Source: JACCYI01 sp963828075 (lineage in GTDB: Bacteria > Actinomycetota > Thermoleophilia > Solirubrobacterales > Solirubrobacteraceae). From it: DNA of 64,000 nucleotides. This document shows positions 24,290 through 32,223 of this stretch, piece after piece. The position numbers were made by a program, and so were the translations under genes. The notes beneath the pieces were generated by a model that saw nothing but the letters and a program-made list of their open reading frames with translations, made no database searches and was not told the origin of the DNA. Location: assembly GCA_963828075.1 (NCBI GenBank), contig CAWHDH010000017.1, positions 310,001 through 374,000 of the forward strand, in the 5' to 3' direction. How positions within the stretch are numbered: position 1 is the stretch's first letter; each line of letters begins with the position of its first letter.

Positions 24290-26286
24290 CCCGACCGCAG
24301 GGTATCCCCGCCGGGCGATCGCATCAGCGCCAGCCGTCCCGACGCGGCCACCGGGCGCCACCCGGCGGCGCCCGCCCACGCCTCCTGGGGCGCCGGGCGG
24401 CCGTCCGACGCCGCCCTGCCGACGATCAGCAGGTCGTAGCCCCCGCGGGCGAGCGCCGCACGGAAGCTCGCCGAGTCGCGATGGGCGCGGAGCATGCCCT
24501 GCTCGAAGCGGCCGACGTAGGCGACCTCGTTGTCCAGGCGGGGCCCGAAGGCGGCCAGGACCGGCGACACGCCCTCGTTCGTCCAGGTCCCCACGATCCC
24601 GATCCGCGCGCCGGCGGGGGCCTCGGCCTCGATGACGGCGAGCGCCGGTTCGGTCCCGCCGTAGCCCGAGCCGGCCGCGCGGCGTCGCATCGCGTCACCG
24701 GTGACCACCCCTGCCACCGCGACCGCGACGGCCAGGCCGGCCACCAGGGCCGGCCGAGTGGCGGCGCGGCAGGCCGCGACGAGCGCGACGGCGGCGGCGG
24801 CGCACCCGGCCAAGATCGCGCCGAGCGAGATGCCGTCGAACCCGCGGCGCAGGCCGTCGACGACAGCGACCACGGCGACCATCTCCGCGACCCGGCGCGC
24901 CGGCGGCGCCAGGCGCCCCAGCCACCAGGCGGTCACCGCGGCGGCGGCGATCAGCGCCGGCAGCGCGTAGCGCGTGCTCACCCCGGCGCCGGCCGGGGCG
25001 CCCTCCAGGCCGAGGGCGCTGTACGGGGTGACGACGTAGACGGCCGCGAGCGCCACGCCCGCGACGCCGGCGACCAGCACGCGCCGCTCCCCCGCACGCG
25101 CCGCCACGGCGAGCGCGCCGAGGACGCCGACGGCCAGCGCGACCGCGGGCAGGCCGAGGAACGCGGCCATCGCCGGGCGCAGGTACGTCCGCCAGACGTC
25201 GAAGTCGAACGCGTAGTGGGCCAGCGAGAACCCGGCGCGCTCGCGCACCGGGTCCGGCGGCGCTCCGAACAGCCCGAGCAGCGGCTGCGGGAACAGCGGG
25301 TTGCCGGTCTCGACCCAGTTGCGGACGAGCCAGATCCCGCCGGTGACTGCGACGAGGCCGGCGAGCAGCGCGGCGTCGCGGCCGAGCCGGCGGCGGCCGA
25401 GCGCCCACGCGGCCAGCAGGATCGGCACCGCGGTGAGCGCGTACCACTTGGCCCCCAGCGCGAGGCCGAGCCCGAGGCCGGCGAGCACCAGGTCGCGCCG
25501 CTCGCCGGTGCGCGCGTGGCGCAGCAGGAACAGCGCGCCGGCCGCGAGCCAGGCGACCAGCGGGGCGTCGCTCATCGCACCCTGCAGACCGGTCCGGAGG
25601 ACGACCGGCAGGGCGGCGAACAGGCACGCGGCGAGCGCGGCGGCGCGGCGAGGCGCCCCGAGCTCGCGGCCCAGCGCGTGGACGCCCAGCGCGCCGAGGG
25701 CGTAGAACGGCACGGTCACCAGGCCGGCCGCGAACGCGCTGCGCCATGGCAGGATCCCGGCGAGGATGAGCAGGTTCCCGGTGTGCGGGTAGGTCGCGTT
25801 GGAGTAGTCGACGATGTACTGGTCGAGCCGCCACAGCGTCTGCTCCTGGAGCCAGCGCGCGGGGATCGGGACCTGGAAGTTCTGGGCGTCGAGGCCGGTG
25901 AACGGCCGGCCGGCGGTCGCCTCGAGCGACGCCAGCGCGCATCCGGCGATGACCACCGCGACGACCGCCGGGAGCCGTCCGGTCGGGGCATCGTCGTCGT
26001 CATCGTCGACCGGTCTGCCGTCCCGTCCGCGGGTCACCGCGAGCGCGAGCCCGAGCACGAGCGCCGCGGTGGCGAGGACCGCGGGGCGCGAGAGCGCGCC
26101 GAGCGCCAGCGGGACCAGATGGACGCCGGCCACGAGGCCCGACCACACCGTTCCGAGGGCGAGGGCGGCGACGGCCTCGCGGGGGCGCCCGAAGGCGGGG
26201 TGGACGAGCGCCGCGGCGGCCACGCCGCAGGCGCCGACGACGGCGATCAGGAAGACCACGCCGCCGGCGTACGCGCCGAAGCTCAT
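24286..26286 (-). CDS. Polytopic GT-C-type membrane glycosyltransferase
   Basis: A 666-residue protein with roughly a dozen hydrophobic helices and a C-terminal soluble part. A first extracytoplasmic loop with an acidic residue (FTGLDAQNFQVPIPARWLQE) and the helical pattern YPHTGNLLILAG resemble the ArnT/PMT_2-like GT-C group, which use lipid-linked sugars at the outer membrane face. GAKWYALTAVPILLAA and RYALPALIAAA are typical helices. A run of six Asp forms a cytoplasmic loop (about residue 93). The C-terminal domain (about 590-666) has a nucleotide-like ARIGIVGTWTNEG strand. It is coupled by ATGA overlaps to the GT2 gene before it and the zinc-finger membrane protein after it. The sugar is unknown. 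Confidence 0.75.
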   Translation of the reverse strand: MSFGAYAGGVVFLIAVVGACGVAAAALVHPAFGRPREAVAALALGTVWSGLVAGVHLVPLALGALSRPAVLATAALVLGLALAVTRGRDGRPVDDDDDDAPTGRLPAVVAVVIAGCALASLEATAGRPFTGLDAQNFQVPIPARWLQEQTLWRLDQYIVDYSNATYPHTGNLLILAGILPWRSAFAAGLVTVPFYALGALGVHALGRELGAPRRAAALAACLFAALPVVLRTGLQGAMSDAPLVAWLAAGALFLLRHARTGERRDLVLAGLGLGLALGAKWYALTAVPILLAAWALGRRRLGRDAALLAGLVAVTGGIWLVRNWVETGNPLFPQPLLGLFGAPPDPVRERAGFSLAHYAFDFDVWRTYLRPAMAAFLGLPAVALAVGVLGALAVAARAGERRVLVAGVAGVALAAVYVVTPYSALGLEGAPAGAGVSTRYALPALIAAAAVTAWWLGRLAPPARRVAEMVAVVAVVDGLRRGFDGISLGAILAGCAAAAVALVAACRAATRPALVAGLAVAVAVAGVVTGDAMRRRAAGSGYGGTEPALAVIEAEAPAGARIGIVGTWTNEGVSPVLAAFGPRLDNEVAYVGRFEQGMLRAHRDSASFRAALARGGYDLLIVGRAASDGRPAPQEAWAGAAGWRPVAASGRLALMRSPGGDTLRSG

Positions 26287-27191
26287 GACCGGCGGCGCAG
26301 CCCGAGCGCATGCAACCGCGCCCAGCCCAGGTGCACCTCGACGGGGTCGACGCGCGCGACCCACCGGCCGAGCGCGCCGAGCACGTTGACCAGCGCCACC
26401 GCCCGCGTCAGCGCACGGCCTCGCCGCCGCTCCATCCAGTCATATGTCGCGCGCATCCAGCGCTCGGTGCGAGCGTCGCCGAACGCTTGCGCGGTCGCCG
26501 CCGACCCGGCGTGGCGGACCCGGGCGGCGGGCTCGTAGCGCGTCGCCCAGCCCGCCCGGGCCAGCCGCCAGCCGAGGTCGAGGTCCTCGGCGTAGAGCCA
26601 TTGACCCGGATCGAAGCCGCCGACGGCGTCCCATGCCTCGCGCCGGACGAGCAGGAACGCCCCGACCGCCCACGGCACCCGCCGGGCGCGCTCGGCATCC
26701 CACGCCCCCTCGAGGCAGCGCTCGTCCGCCCAGGCACGCCGGCGGCGGCCGACGCCGAGGTTGAACAGCACGGTGAAGCCCAGCGTGGGGAACGGGAACA
26801 CCGAGTGCTGCGTCGAGCCGTCGGGCGCGATCAGGCGCGGCGCGATCGCGCCGGCGGCGGGATCCCTGTGTCCGGCGGCCACCAACGTCTGCAGCGCTCC
26901 CGGCTCGAGCGCGACGTCCGCGTTGGCGGCCGCGATCCACGCATGGCCGGTGGCGAGTTCGGCGACGGCGTTGACGGCGGCGCCGAAGCCCGGGTTCTCG
27001 GGGCGCTCGACCAGGTGCGCCCAGCCGAAGGCGTCGCGCACGAGCGCCGGCGACCCGTCGCGCGACCCGCCGTCGACGACCCAGACCTCCGCCCGGCCGG
27101 CGGCGGCCTCGCCCGCCAGCGACTCCAGGCACGCCCGCAGGTGCTCGCGCGTGTTCCAGGAGACGACGGCGACGGCGACGGCGGGGGCCAC
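26283..27191 (-). CDS. GT2-family glycosyltransferase (rhamnosyltransferase-like)
   Basis: A 302-residue inverting GT-A enzyme. AVAVVSWNTREHLRACLESL begins the Rossmann fold, VVDGGSRDGS is the nucleotide loop, ENPGFGAAVN the WbbL-type substrate loop, AANADV the metal-binding region, and YAEDLDLGWRLARAG the ED catalytic motif. It should be cytoplasmic, transferring a sugar from a nucleotide donor to a growing polysaccharide. Start GTG 27191 is chosen because -10 TACCCT (complement of 27203-27208) lies 11 nt before it; ATG 27236 would lie upstream of that promoter and overlap the divergent GT2 gene. It is the first gene of the minus-strand run. Confidence 0.85.
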   Translation of the reverse strand: MAPAVAVAVVSWNTREHLRACLESLAGEAAAGRAEVWVVDGGSRDGSPALVRDAFGWAHLVERPENPGFGAAVNAVAELATGHAWIAAANADVALEPGALQTLVAAGHRDPAAGAIAPRLIAPDGSTQHSVFPFPTLGFTVLFNLGVGRRRRAWADERCLEGAWDAERARRVPWAVGAFLLVRREAWDAVGGFDPGQWLYAEDLDLGWRLARAGWATRYEPAARVRHAGSAATAQAFGDARTERWMRATYDWMERRRGRALTRAVALVNVLGALGRWVARVDPVEVHLGWARLHALGLRRRS

Positions 27192-27202
27192 GGGCGGTCG
27201 CG

Positions 27203-27212
27203 AGGGTATCGT
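27203..27212. promoter_or_regulatory. Bidirectional promoter, two -10 hexamers sharing one TA
   Basis: AGGGTATCGT reads TATCGT on the plus strand (27207-27212), 7 nt before GTG 27220, and TACCCT on the minus strand (27208-27203), 11 nt before GTG 27191. The TA at 27207-27208 is common to both hexamers. The whole divergent gap is 28 bp. Confidence 0.6.
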
Positions 27213-27219
27213 CCGGTGA

Positions 27220-28140
27220 GTGCTCGTCAGTGTCATCGTCCCGGCGCGTGACGCCGAGGCGACGCTCGCCGCGACGCTCGACGGGCTCGCCACCCAGGAC
27301 CTCGACGGCGAGTACGAGGTGATCGTCGTCGACGACGGCTCGGTCGACGGAACCCGCGCCCTCGCCGGGGGGCATCGCCTGGCCACGCGCCTGCTGCGCC
27401 GTGGCGGCGGGGGTGATTCCGGCGCCGCGCGCAATGACGGGGCAGCCGCCGCCCGCGCCCCCGTCCTTGCGTTCACCGACGCCGACTGCGTGCCGGACCC
27501 CGGGTGGCTGCGCGCGGGGCTCGGCGCCGTGACCGGCGGCACCGGTCTCGTGCAGGGGCGCGTCGTGCCGGCCAGGCCGCCGGGCCCGTTCGACCGCACC
27601 CTCGCCGTCGAGCACGAGAACGGGCTCTACGCAACCGCGAACCTGTTCGTCGAGCGTGCCTGGTGGGAGCGCGCGGGAGGCTTTCGCGACGACGTCGCCG
27701 GCACCGGCCGGCCGTTCGGCGAGGACACCGACTTCGGCTGGCGCGTCCGCCGCGCCGGCGCGCGCAGCGCCTTCTGCGCACAGGCCGTCGTCCGCCACGC
27801 GGTCTTCGACGGTGGTCCGGCCACGCTGCTCGCCGAGCGCCGGCGGCTGGCCCACTTCCCGGCGCTCGCCGCCCGCGTCCCCGAGCTGCGCGACCACGCG
27901 TTCCACCGCCGGTTCTTCCTGTCGCCGCGTACGGCGGCCTTCGATCTCGCGCTGGTCGGGACGCTCGCCGCGGCGGTCGCTCGCACGCCGCTCCCGCTGG
28001 TCGCCGCCGTGCCGTATGCGCTGCGGGTCCGTCGCGCGGCCGGTGGGACCTGCGAGCGTACCGTGCTCGTCGCCGCCGACGCGGTCGGGTTCGTCGCGCT
28101 CGCCCGCGGCAGCGTCGAGGCCCGCACCCCGGTGCTCTGA
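27220..28140 (+). CDS. GT2-family glycosyltransferase with C-terminal membrane segment
   Basis: The protein has 306 residues from GTG 27220. SVIVPARDAEATLAATLDGL is the N-terminal fold, VIVVDDGSVDGT the donor loop, AFTDADCVPDPGWL the DxD metal motif, and RPFGEDTDFGWRVRRAG the catalytic ED motif. After about residue 240 there are two weakly hydrophobic helices (FDLALVGTLAAAVA, PLVAAVPYAL), as in membrane-associated transferases. The start is 7 nt behind TATCGT, so it is likely leaderless. It is divergent from another GT2 gene, and the pair probably belongs to the same surface-glycan pathway. Confidence 0.85.
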   Translation: MLVSVIVPARDAEATLAATLDGLATQDLDGEYEVIVVDDGSVDGTRALAGGHRLATRLLRRGGGGDSGAARNDGAAAARAPVLAFTDADCVPDPGWLRAGLGAVTGGTGLVQGRVVPARPPGPFDRTLAVEHENGLYATANLFVERAWWERAGGFRDDVAGTGRPFGEDTDFGWRVRRAGARSAFCAQAVVRHAVFDGGPATLLAERRRLAHFPALAARVPELRDHAFHRRFFLSPRTAAFDLALVGTLAAAVARTPLPLVAAVPYALRVRRAAGGTCERTVLVAADAVGFVALARGSVEARTPVL

Positions 28141-28142
28141 AC

Positions 28143-28148
28143 TACCCT
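28143..28148 (+). promoter_or_regulatory. rpiB promoter -10 (TACCCT), leaderless spacing
   Basis: TACCCT begins two bases behind the stop of the GT2 gene and ends 6 nt before ATG 28155, giving a predicted transcript that starts at the ATG. Confidence 0.5.
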
Positions 28149-28154
28149 CCGGGC

Positions 28155-28625
28155 ATGCGCATCGCCGTCGCCGCCGACGAGGAGACGGGCGTCGCCCGCG
28201 CGGTCGTCGAGGCGCTCCGCGCCCGCGGCCACGAACCGGTCGCCCACGGCGCGCTCGCCGACGGCGACCGCCCGGACTGGGCGTGGGCGTCGGAGGCCGC
28301 CGCGCGCGACGTCGCCGAGGGCCGCGCCGAGCAGGGCGTCGTCTGCTGCTGGACCGGGACCGGCGCCTCGATCGCCGCCAACAAGGTCCCCGGCATCCGC
28401 GCCGCGCTGTGCGGCGACGCCGCCACGGCCGAGGGCGCCCGCCGCTGGAACGACGCGAACGTCCTCGCCCTGTCGCTGCGCACGACGTCGCCGGCGGTGC
28501 TCGACGAGATCCTCGACGCCTGGTTCGCCGCCGCGCCGTCGCGCGACCCCGACGACGCCGCCAACGTCGCCCACCTGGCCGAGATGGAGGTCGCGACCGC
28601 CGGTGCCCTGAACACCGGGCATTGA
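28155..28625 (+). CDS. RpiB/LacA/LacB-family sugar-phosphate isomerase
   Basis: A 156-residue isomerase. It starts MRIAVAADEETGVARAVVEALRARGHEP and carries the family active-site stretch GVVCCWTGTGASIAANKVPGIRAALC (about 64-89), where RpiB has CGTGxGxSIAANK, plus RRWNDANVLALSLR. The family interconverts ribose 5-phosphate and ribulose 5-phosphate or analogous hexose phosphates. The inserted W (CWTGTG) marks a subgroup, so the exact substrate is uncertain. The C-terminus is longer than minimal RpiB. The gene has its own -10 and is followed by paired hairpins. Confidence 0.85.
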   Translation: MRIAVAADEETGVARAVVEALRARGHEPVAHGALADGDRPDWAWASEAAARDVAEGRAEQGVVCCWTGTGASIAANKVPGIRAALCGDAATAEGARRWNDANVLALSLRTTSPAVLDEILDAWFAAAPSRDPDDAANVAHLAEMEVATAGALNTGH

Positions 28626-28692
28626 GGAGGCGCGTTCCCGGTCAGGGTCTGTGGGTTCGGGGGCGCCGGCCGGGAGGGGGCTCGAGGCGCCG

Positions 28693-28715
28693 CTCGCGAT
28701 GGAAGGGATCGCGAG
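28693..28715. terminator. Hairpin behind rpiB
   Basis: CTCGCGAT (28693-28700) and ATCGCGAG (28708-28715) form a perfect 8-bp stem with a 7-nt loop, 68 nt past the rpiB stop. No U tract follows, so intrinsic termination is only possible. Confidence 0.35.
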
Positions 28716-28732
28716 TGGCGAGGCGGGTGACC

Positions 28733-28846
28733 GGCACAACCCGACGATCGAGACGGATCTCAGCGACGGATGCCGGATTGTGCCGCCAGGAGCGGCACGA
28801 TCCGACAATCGATTCCGATCAGGCGTCGAGTGTCGGGTTTGGCCGC
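28733..28846. repeat. Two tandem ~60-bp imperfect hairpin repeats
   Basis: Unit 1 begins GGCACAACCCGACGATCGA (28733-28751) and closes with GCCGGATTGTGCC (28772-28784). Unit 2 begins GGCACGATCCGACAATCGA (28794-28812) and closes with TGTCGGGTTTGGCC (28831-28844). Each unit is a stem-loop of about 52 bp, and the two units are direct imperfect copies 61 bp apart. They occupy the gap between convergent genes (rpiB and the GNAT gene), where they could terminate transcription from both sides. The rest of 28626-28918 shows nothing further. Confidence 0.6.
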
Positions 28847-28918
28847 CTGCGCTCCCCCGCCGCCGCGACCCACCACCTCCTTCACCCGCGGAAGTTCGTC
28901 GACAGCACGGCTCGAGCG

Positions 28919-29407
28919 TCACGGATCCAGGCGCAGCTTGAAGCCTTCGTGCGACGCGACGAAGCCGAACCGGCGGTAGAAGCGGTGCGCGTCCTCGCGG
29001 CGCTTGTCGCTCGTGAACTGCACGAGCGCGCAGCCGCGGCGGCGCGCCTCCTCGATCGACCAGGCGACGAGCGCCCGGCCGAGGCCGTGACCACGGAGAT
29101 CGTCGCGCACGCGGACCGCCTCCATCTGCGCCCGCGCGGCGCCACGCCGCGCCAGCCCCGGGATGAAGGTCAGCTGCAGCGTGGCCACGACGGCGTCCGA
29201 AGGATCGGTCGCCACCACCAGGAGCTGGGCCGGGTCGGCGTCGATCGCGGCGAACGCCCGCTCGTACGGGGCGAGGTCGCCGCCGTCGCGCGTCGCGCCG
29301 ATCTGGTCGGCGGCGATGAGTTCCACGATCGCCTCGACGTCGCCCGCCACCGCGCGCCGCACCTCGTAGGTCGAGCCGCCGGCGGAGAGCTGGGCGAGCG
29401 CGGGCAA
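28919..29407 (-). CDS. GNAT-family N-acetyltransferase
   Basis: A GNAT fold of about 162 residues: YEVRRAVAGDVEAIVELIAADQIG at the N-terminus, LLVVATDPSDAVVATLQL, then EAVRVRDDLRGHGLGRALVAW, the acetyl-CoA pyrophosphate loop (R/Q-x-x-G-x-G/A), and HRFYRRFGF near the C-terminus. The acceptor is unknown. TTG 29407, 4 nt after the stop of the VOC gene, is the best-placed start; GTG 29362 is the alternative and would begin just before the first family strand. It is the last gene of the minus-strand set manB-MBL-VOC-GNAT. Confidence 0.8.
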   Translation of the reverse strand: MPALAQLSAGGSTYEVRRAVAGDVEAIVELIAADQIGATRDGGDLAPYERAFAAIDADPAQLLVVATDPSDAVVATLQLTFIPGLARRGAARAQMEAVRVRDDLRGHGLGRALVAWSIEEARRRGCALVQFTSDKRREDAHRFYRRFGFVASHEGFKLRLDP

Positions 29408-29411
29408 ACGG

Positions 29412-29825
29412 TCAGGCCGGCTGCGGCCAGATGTCGCGGTCGGCGATCTCGAGCAGGTTCCCGGCGGGGTCCTTGAAGTAGAACGACCGCCCGCCGCCGC
29501 CCCAGACCGTGTCGTGGACGATCTCGACCCCGGCCGCCGCGAGGTCCTCGCGCCGGCGGTCGTAGTCGCCGGCGTCGACGCGGAGGCACGCGTGCCCCGG
29601 ACCGTGCGTCCCGTGGTCGGCGATCGGCCCGCCCCGCTGCGCGAGCCGGTCGCGGTCGAACAGCAGCAGGACGCTGCTCCCGGCACGGAACGCCACGCCG
29701 TCCTCCCAGCCGGCGACCGCGCGAAGACCGAGGACGTCGCCGTAGAAGCGCTCGATCGCCTCGCGACCGCCGGCGTCGTGGTAGAGCGCGGTCTCGAGGA
29801 CGTTGACGAGGCTCCGATCCCGCAC
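29412..29825 (-). CDS. VOC-superfamily (glyoxalase-like) protein
   Basis: A 137-residue protein made of two beta-alpha-beta-beta-beta modules: VLETALYHDAGGREAIERFYGDVLGL in the first and HACLRVDAGDYDRRREDLAAAGVEI in the second, with SFYFKDPAGNLLEIADRD containing the C-terminal metal-ligand Glu. Members include glyoxalases, ring-cleaving dioxygenases and antibiotic-binding proteins; the substrate is not predictable here. GTG 29825 follows the MBL gene stop by 2 nt, so the genes are co-transcribed. Confidence 0.85.
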   Translation of the reverse strand: MRDRSLVNVLETALYHDAGGREAIERFYGDVLGLRAVAGWEDGVAFRAGSSVLLLFDRDRLAQRGGPIADHGTHGPGHACLRVDAGDYDRRREDLAAAGVEIVHDTVWGGGGRSFYFKDPAGNLLEIADRDIWPQPA

Positions 29826-29827
29826 GG

Positions 29828-30826
29828 TCAGACCGCTGCAAACACGACGACGCCGTCGTCGCGCTCGGTCTCGCGGACGGCGTCGCGCTCGAGCAGCAGG
29901 TCCACGTGCCCGAGCACCTCGCTGAGCGTGAGGAAGGCCTGGGTGACCGCGACGTTACCCCACAGCGCCTGGGCGATCGCGTACGCCGAGCGCGGCTCGT
30001 CGGCGATCAGCGCCAGGATCTTGCGCGCGCGGCGCTCGTGCAGCGCGAAGCGCTCGTCGATGAGGGCGGCGTGGTCGAAGATCGGCTCGCCGTGCCCGGG
30101 GAGGACGACCTGCGCGTCGAGCGCGCGGGTCTCGCGCAGCGACGCCATGTAGGTGAGCAGCGCCCGCGGGCGCTCGGGGCCCGGCTCGCCGGAGCGGCCG
30201 CCGAGCGGCCGGGAGATCAGCGGGTTCGACGAGATGTGCGCGATCAGGTGGTCCGCGGCCAGCAGGATCCGGCGCTCGGCGTCCCAGAACACGGTATCCG
30301 AGGGCGAGTGGCCCGGGCGGTGCATCACCTCGAGCGTCCGGTCGCGGAACTCGAGCGCCGAGCCGTCGGCCAGCGTCCGGTCGACCCGGGCGCTGCCGCC
30401 CCAGCCTCGGAACGAGCGCGAGACGGCGCGCAGGGCGGTGACGACATCGGCGGGGAGCCCGTGGCGCAGCATCAGCTCGGTGGCGAGCTCGTCGTCGCGG
30501 TCGGCGGCGGCGCCGTAGTCCTCGATGACCGGCGCCAGCAGGTCCAGCGCGCAGACCTCGGCGCCGGACCGCCGCGCGAGGATCGACACCAGCCCGAGGT
30601 GGTCGATGTGCTGGTGGGAGACGACGATCCGGCCGAGGTCCTCGATCCGGTGCCCGCGGCCGGCGAGGGCGCCCTCGAGCTCGTCGAGCGCCTTGCCCGA
30701 GTTCGGCCCCGTGTCGAGCAGCGTGAGCGGGTCGTCCTCGATCAGGTAGCAGTTGACGCGGCCGACCGCGAAGGGCGTCGGGATGGCCAGGCGATGAATC
30801 CCGGCGGCCTCCGCCACCTCGGTCAC
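29828..30826 (-). CDS. MBL-fold metallohydrolase
   Basis: A cytoplasmic metallo-beta-lactamase-fold hydrolase of 332 residues. The metal motif is SHQHIDHLG (H71, H73, D75, H76), followed by MHRPGHSPSD and VLPGHGEPI, the later metal ligands. A C-terminal helical/winged segment (RARKILALIADEPRSAYAIAQALWG) matches the lactamase-B plus wHTH architecture of LACTB2-like or RNase-like thioesterase hydrolases. The substrate is unknown. GTG 30826 overlaps the manB stop by 4 nt (GTGA), showing coupling with the phosphomutase gene. Confidence 0.85.
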   Translation of the reverse strand: MTEVAEAAGIHRLAIPTPFAVGRVNCYLIEDDPLTLLDTGPNSGKALDELEGALAGRGHRIEDLGRIVVSHQHIDHLGLVSILARRSGAEVCALDLLAPVIEDYGAAADRDDELATELMLRHGLPADVVTALRAVSRSFRGWGGSARVDRTLADGSALEFRDRTLEVMHRPGHSPSDTVFWDAERRILLAADHLIAHISSNPLISRPLGGRSGEPGPERPRALLTYMASLRETRALDAQVVLPGHGEPIFDHAALIDERFALHERRARKILALIADEPRSAYAIAQALWGNVAVTQAFLTLSEVLGHVDLLLERDAVRETERDDGVVVFAAV

Positions 30827-32199
30827 GACCGGATGATCTCGAGCACCCGGTCGCGCTTGGCCTCCATGTCCTCGACGGACACGAGGCTCTCGAGGCACAG
30901 GCGCAGCAGCGGCTCGGTGTTGGAGGAGCGGACGTTGAAGTGCCAGTCGTCGTAGTCGACCGAGACACCGTCCAGGTGCGTGATGTCGGCGTCGCCGAAC
31001 TCCTCCTCGATCGCCCGCATCCGGCCGTCCGCGTCCTCGACCTCGGAGTTGATCTCGCCCGAGATGAAGTACTTCGACCGGTAGCGGTCCAGCAGCTCGG
31101 ACAGGGGCCGGCCCTCCTGCCCGAGCAGCTCGAGGATGAGCAGCGCCGGGATCGTGCCGGAGTCCGCGTTGTAGAAGTCGGCGAAGTAGTAGTGGCCCGA
31201 GACCTCGCCGCCGAAGACGCCGCCCTCGTCGCGCATCCGGGTCTTGAAGAACGCGTGCCCGACGCGGTTCATCAGCGCGCGGCCGCCGGCCGCGTGCACC
31301 GTGTCGGGCACCGCCCGCGACGCGCGCACGTCGTAGAGGATGTCCGCGCCCGGGCGCTTGCGCAGCACGGATTCGGCGAGCAGCGCGGTCAGGAAGTCGC
31401 CGTCGACGAACGCGCCGCGGTCGTCGATGAAGAAGCAGCGGTCGGCGTCGCCGTCCCACGCGATGCCGAGGTCGGCGCCCTCCTCGACCACCTTGCGCAT
31501 GATGAACTCGCGGTTCTCCGGGAGCAGTGGGTTGGGCTCGTGGTCGGGGAACTCGCCGTCGGGCTCCCAGTAGGTCGCGACCAGGTCGAGGCCCTCGAGG
31601 CGCTCGAGCACCGGGCCGACCATCGGCCCCGCCATCCCGTTGCCGCCGTCGAGGACGACCTTCAGCGGGCGGATCGCGCTCGGGTCGATGAACCGCAGTG
31701 CCGCCTCGCGGAACTCCGGGGCGATGTCGACCTCCTCGGACGAGCCCCCACCCGGAGATTCGCCCAGCCCCGCCTCGATCTCGCGCCGGATGTCGCCGAT
31801 CCCCGCGTCCCCGGACAGGGCGATCGCGCCCTCCTTGACGAGCTTGGCCCCCGTGTAGGCCTTCGGGTTGTGCGAGGCGGTGCACATCAGCCCGCCGTCC
31901 AGCCCGCGCGAGCCGACGAGGTAATAGAGCATCTCGGTCCCCACCATCCCGGCGTCGAGGACGTGCGCGCCCTCGGCCGTCATGCCCTCGCGGTAGCGAG
32001 CGGCGAGCTCGGGGGCGGTGAGCCGCATGTCGCGGCCGAGGCCGATCCGCAGCTCGCTCGCGGGCCTGCCGGCCCCCGCGGCGAGGACCCGCGCGAACGC
32101 CCGGCCGACCGCCTCGGCGACGTCGCCGTCGATCTGCTCCCCATAGAGGCCGCGGATGTCGTAGGCCTTGAAGATCGCGGACGGGGCGGTGATGGACAT
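30823..32199 (-). CDS. manB: Phosphomannomutase/phosphoglucomutase
   Basis: A 458-residue alpha-D-phosphohexomutase. The phosphoserine loop is CTASHNPKAYTG (S109), the metal loop DGDADRC (249-255), the sugar-specificity loop GGEVSGHYYF (330-339) and the phosphate-binding loop RSSNTEPLLR. The bifunctional PMM/PGM type is suggested by GEVSGHYYF. It converts mannose 6-phosphate or glucose 6-phosphate to the 1-phosphate, feeding nucleotide-sugar synthesis; the RfbF-like cytidylyltransferase encoded nearby uses glucose 1-phosphate. A -10 TATCCT (complement of 32210-32215) lies 10 nt before ATG 32199. It is divergent from the STAND NTPase gene with a 24-bp gap. Confidence 0.93.
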   Translation of the reverse strand: MSITAPSAIFKAYDIRGLYGEQIDGDVAEAVGRAFARVLAAGAGRPASELRIGLGRDMRLTAPELAARYREGMTAEGAHVLDAGMVGTEMLYYLVGSRGLDGGLMCTASHNPKAYTGAKLVKEGAIALSGDAGIGDIRREIEAGLGESPGGGSSEEVDIAPEFREAALRFIDPSAIRPLKVVLDGGNGMAGPMVGPVLERLEGLDLVATYWEPDGEFPDHEPNPLLPENREFIMRKVVEEGADLGIAWDGDADRCFFIDDRGAFVDGDFLTALLAESVLRKRPGADILYDVRASRAVPDTVHAAGGRALMNRVGHAFFKTRMRDEGGVFGGEVSGHYYFADFYNADSGTIPALLILELLGQEGRPLSELLDRYRSKYFISGEINSEVEDADGRMRAIEEEFGDADITHLDGVSVDYDDWHFNVRSSNTEPLLRLCLESLVSVEDMEAKRDRVLEIIRS

Positions 32200-32223
32200 G
32201 AGGTGCGGGAGGATACGGGCCGC

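Noticed and set aside
27192..27236. ATG 27236 as start of the minus-strand GT2 gene
   Set aside because: It would lie upstream of the TACCCT -10 and overlap the divergent gene; GTG 27191 fits the promoter and the fold.
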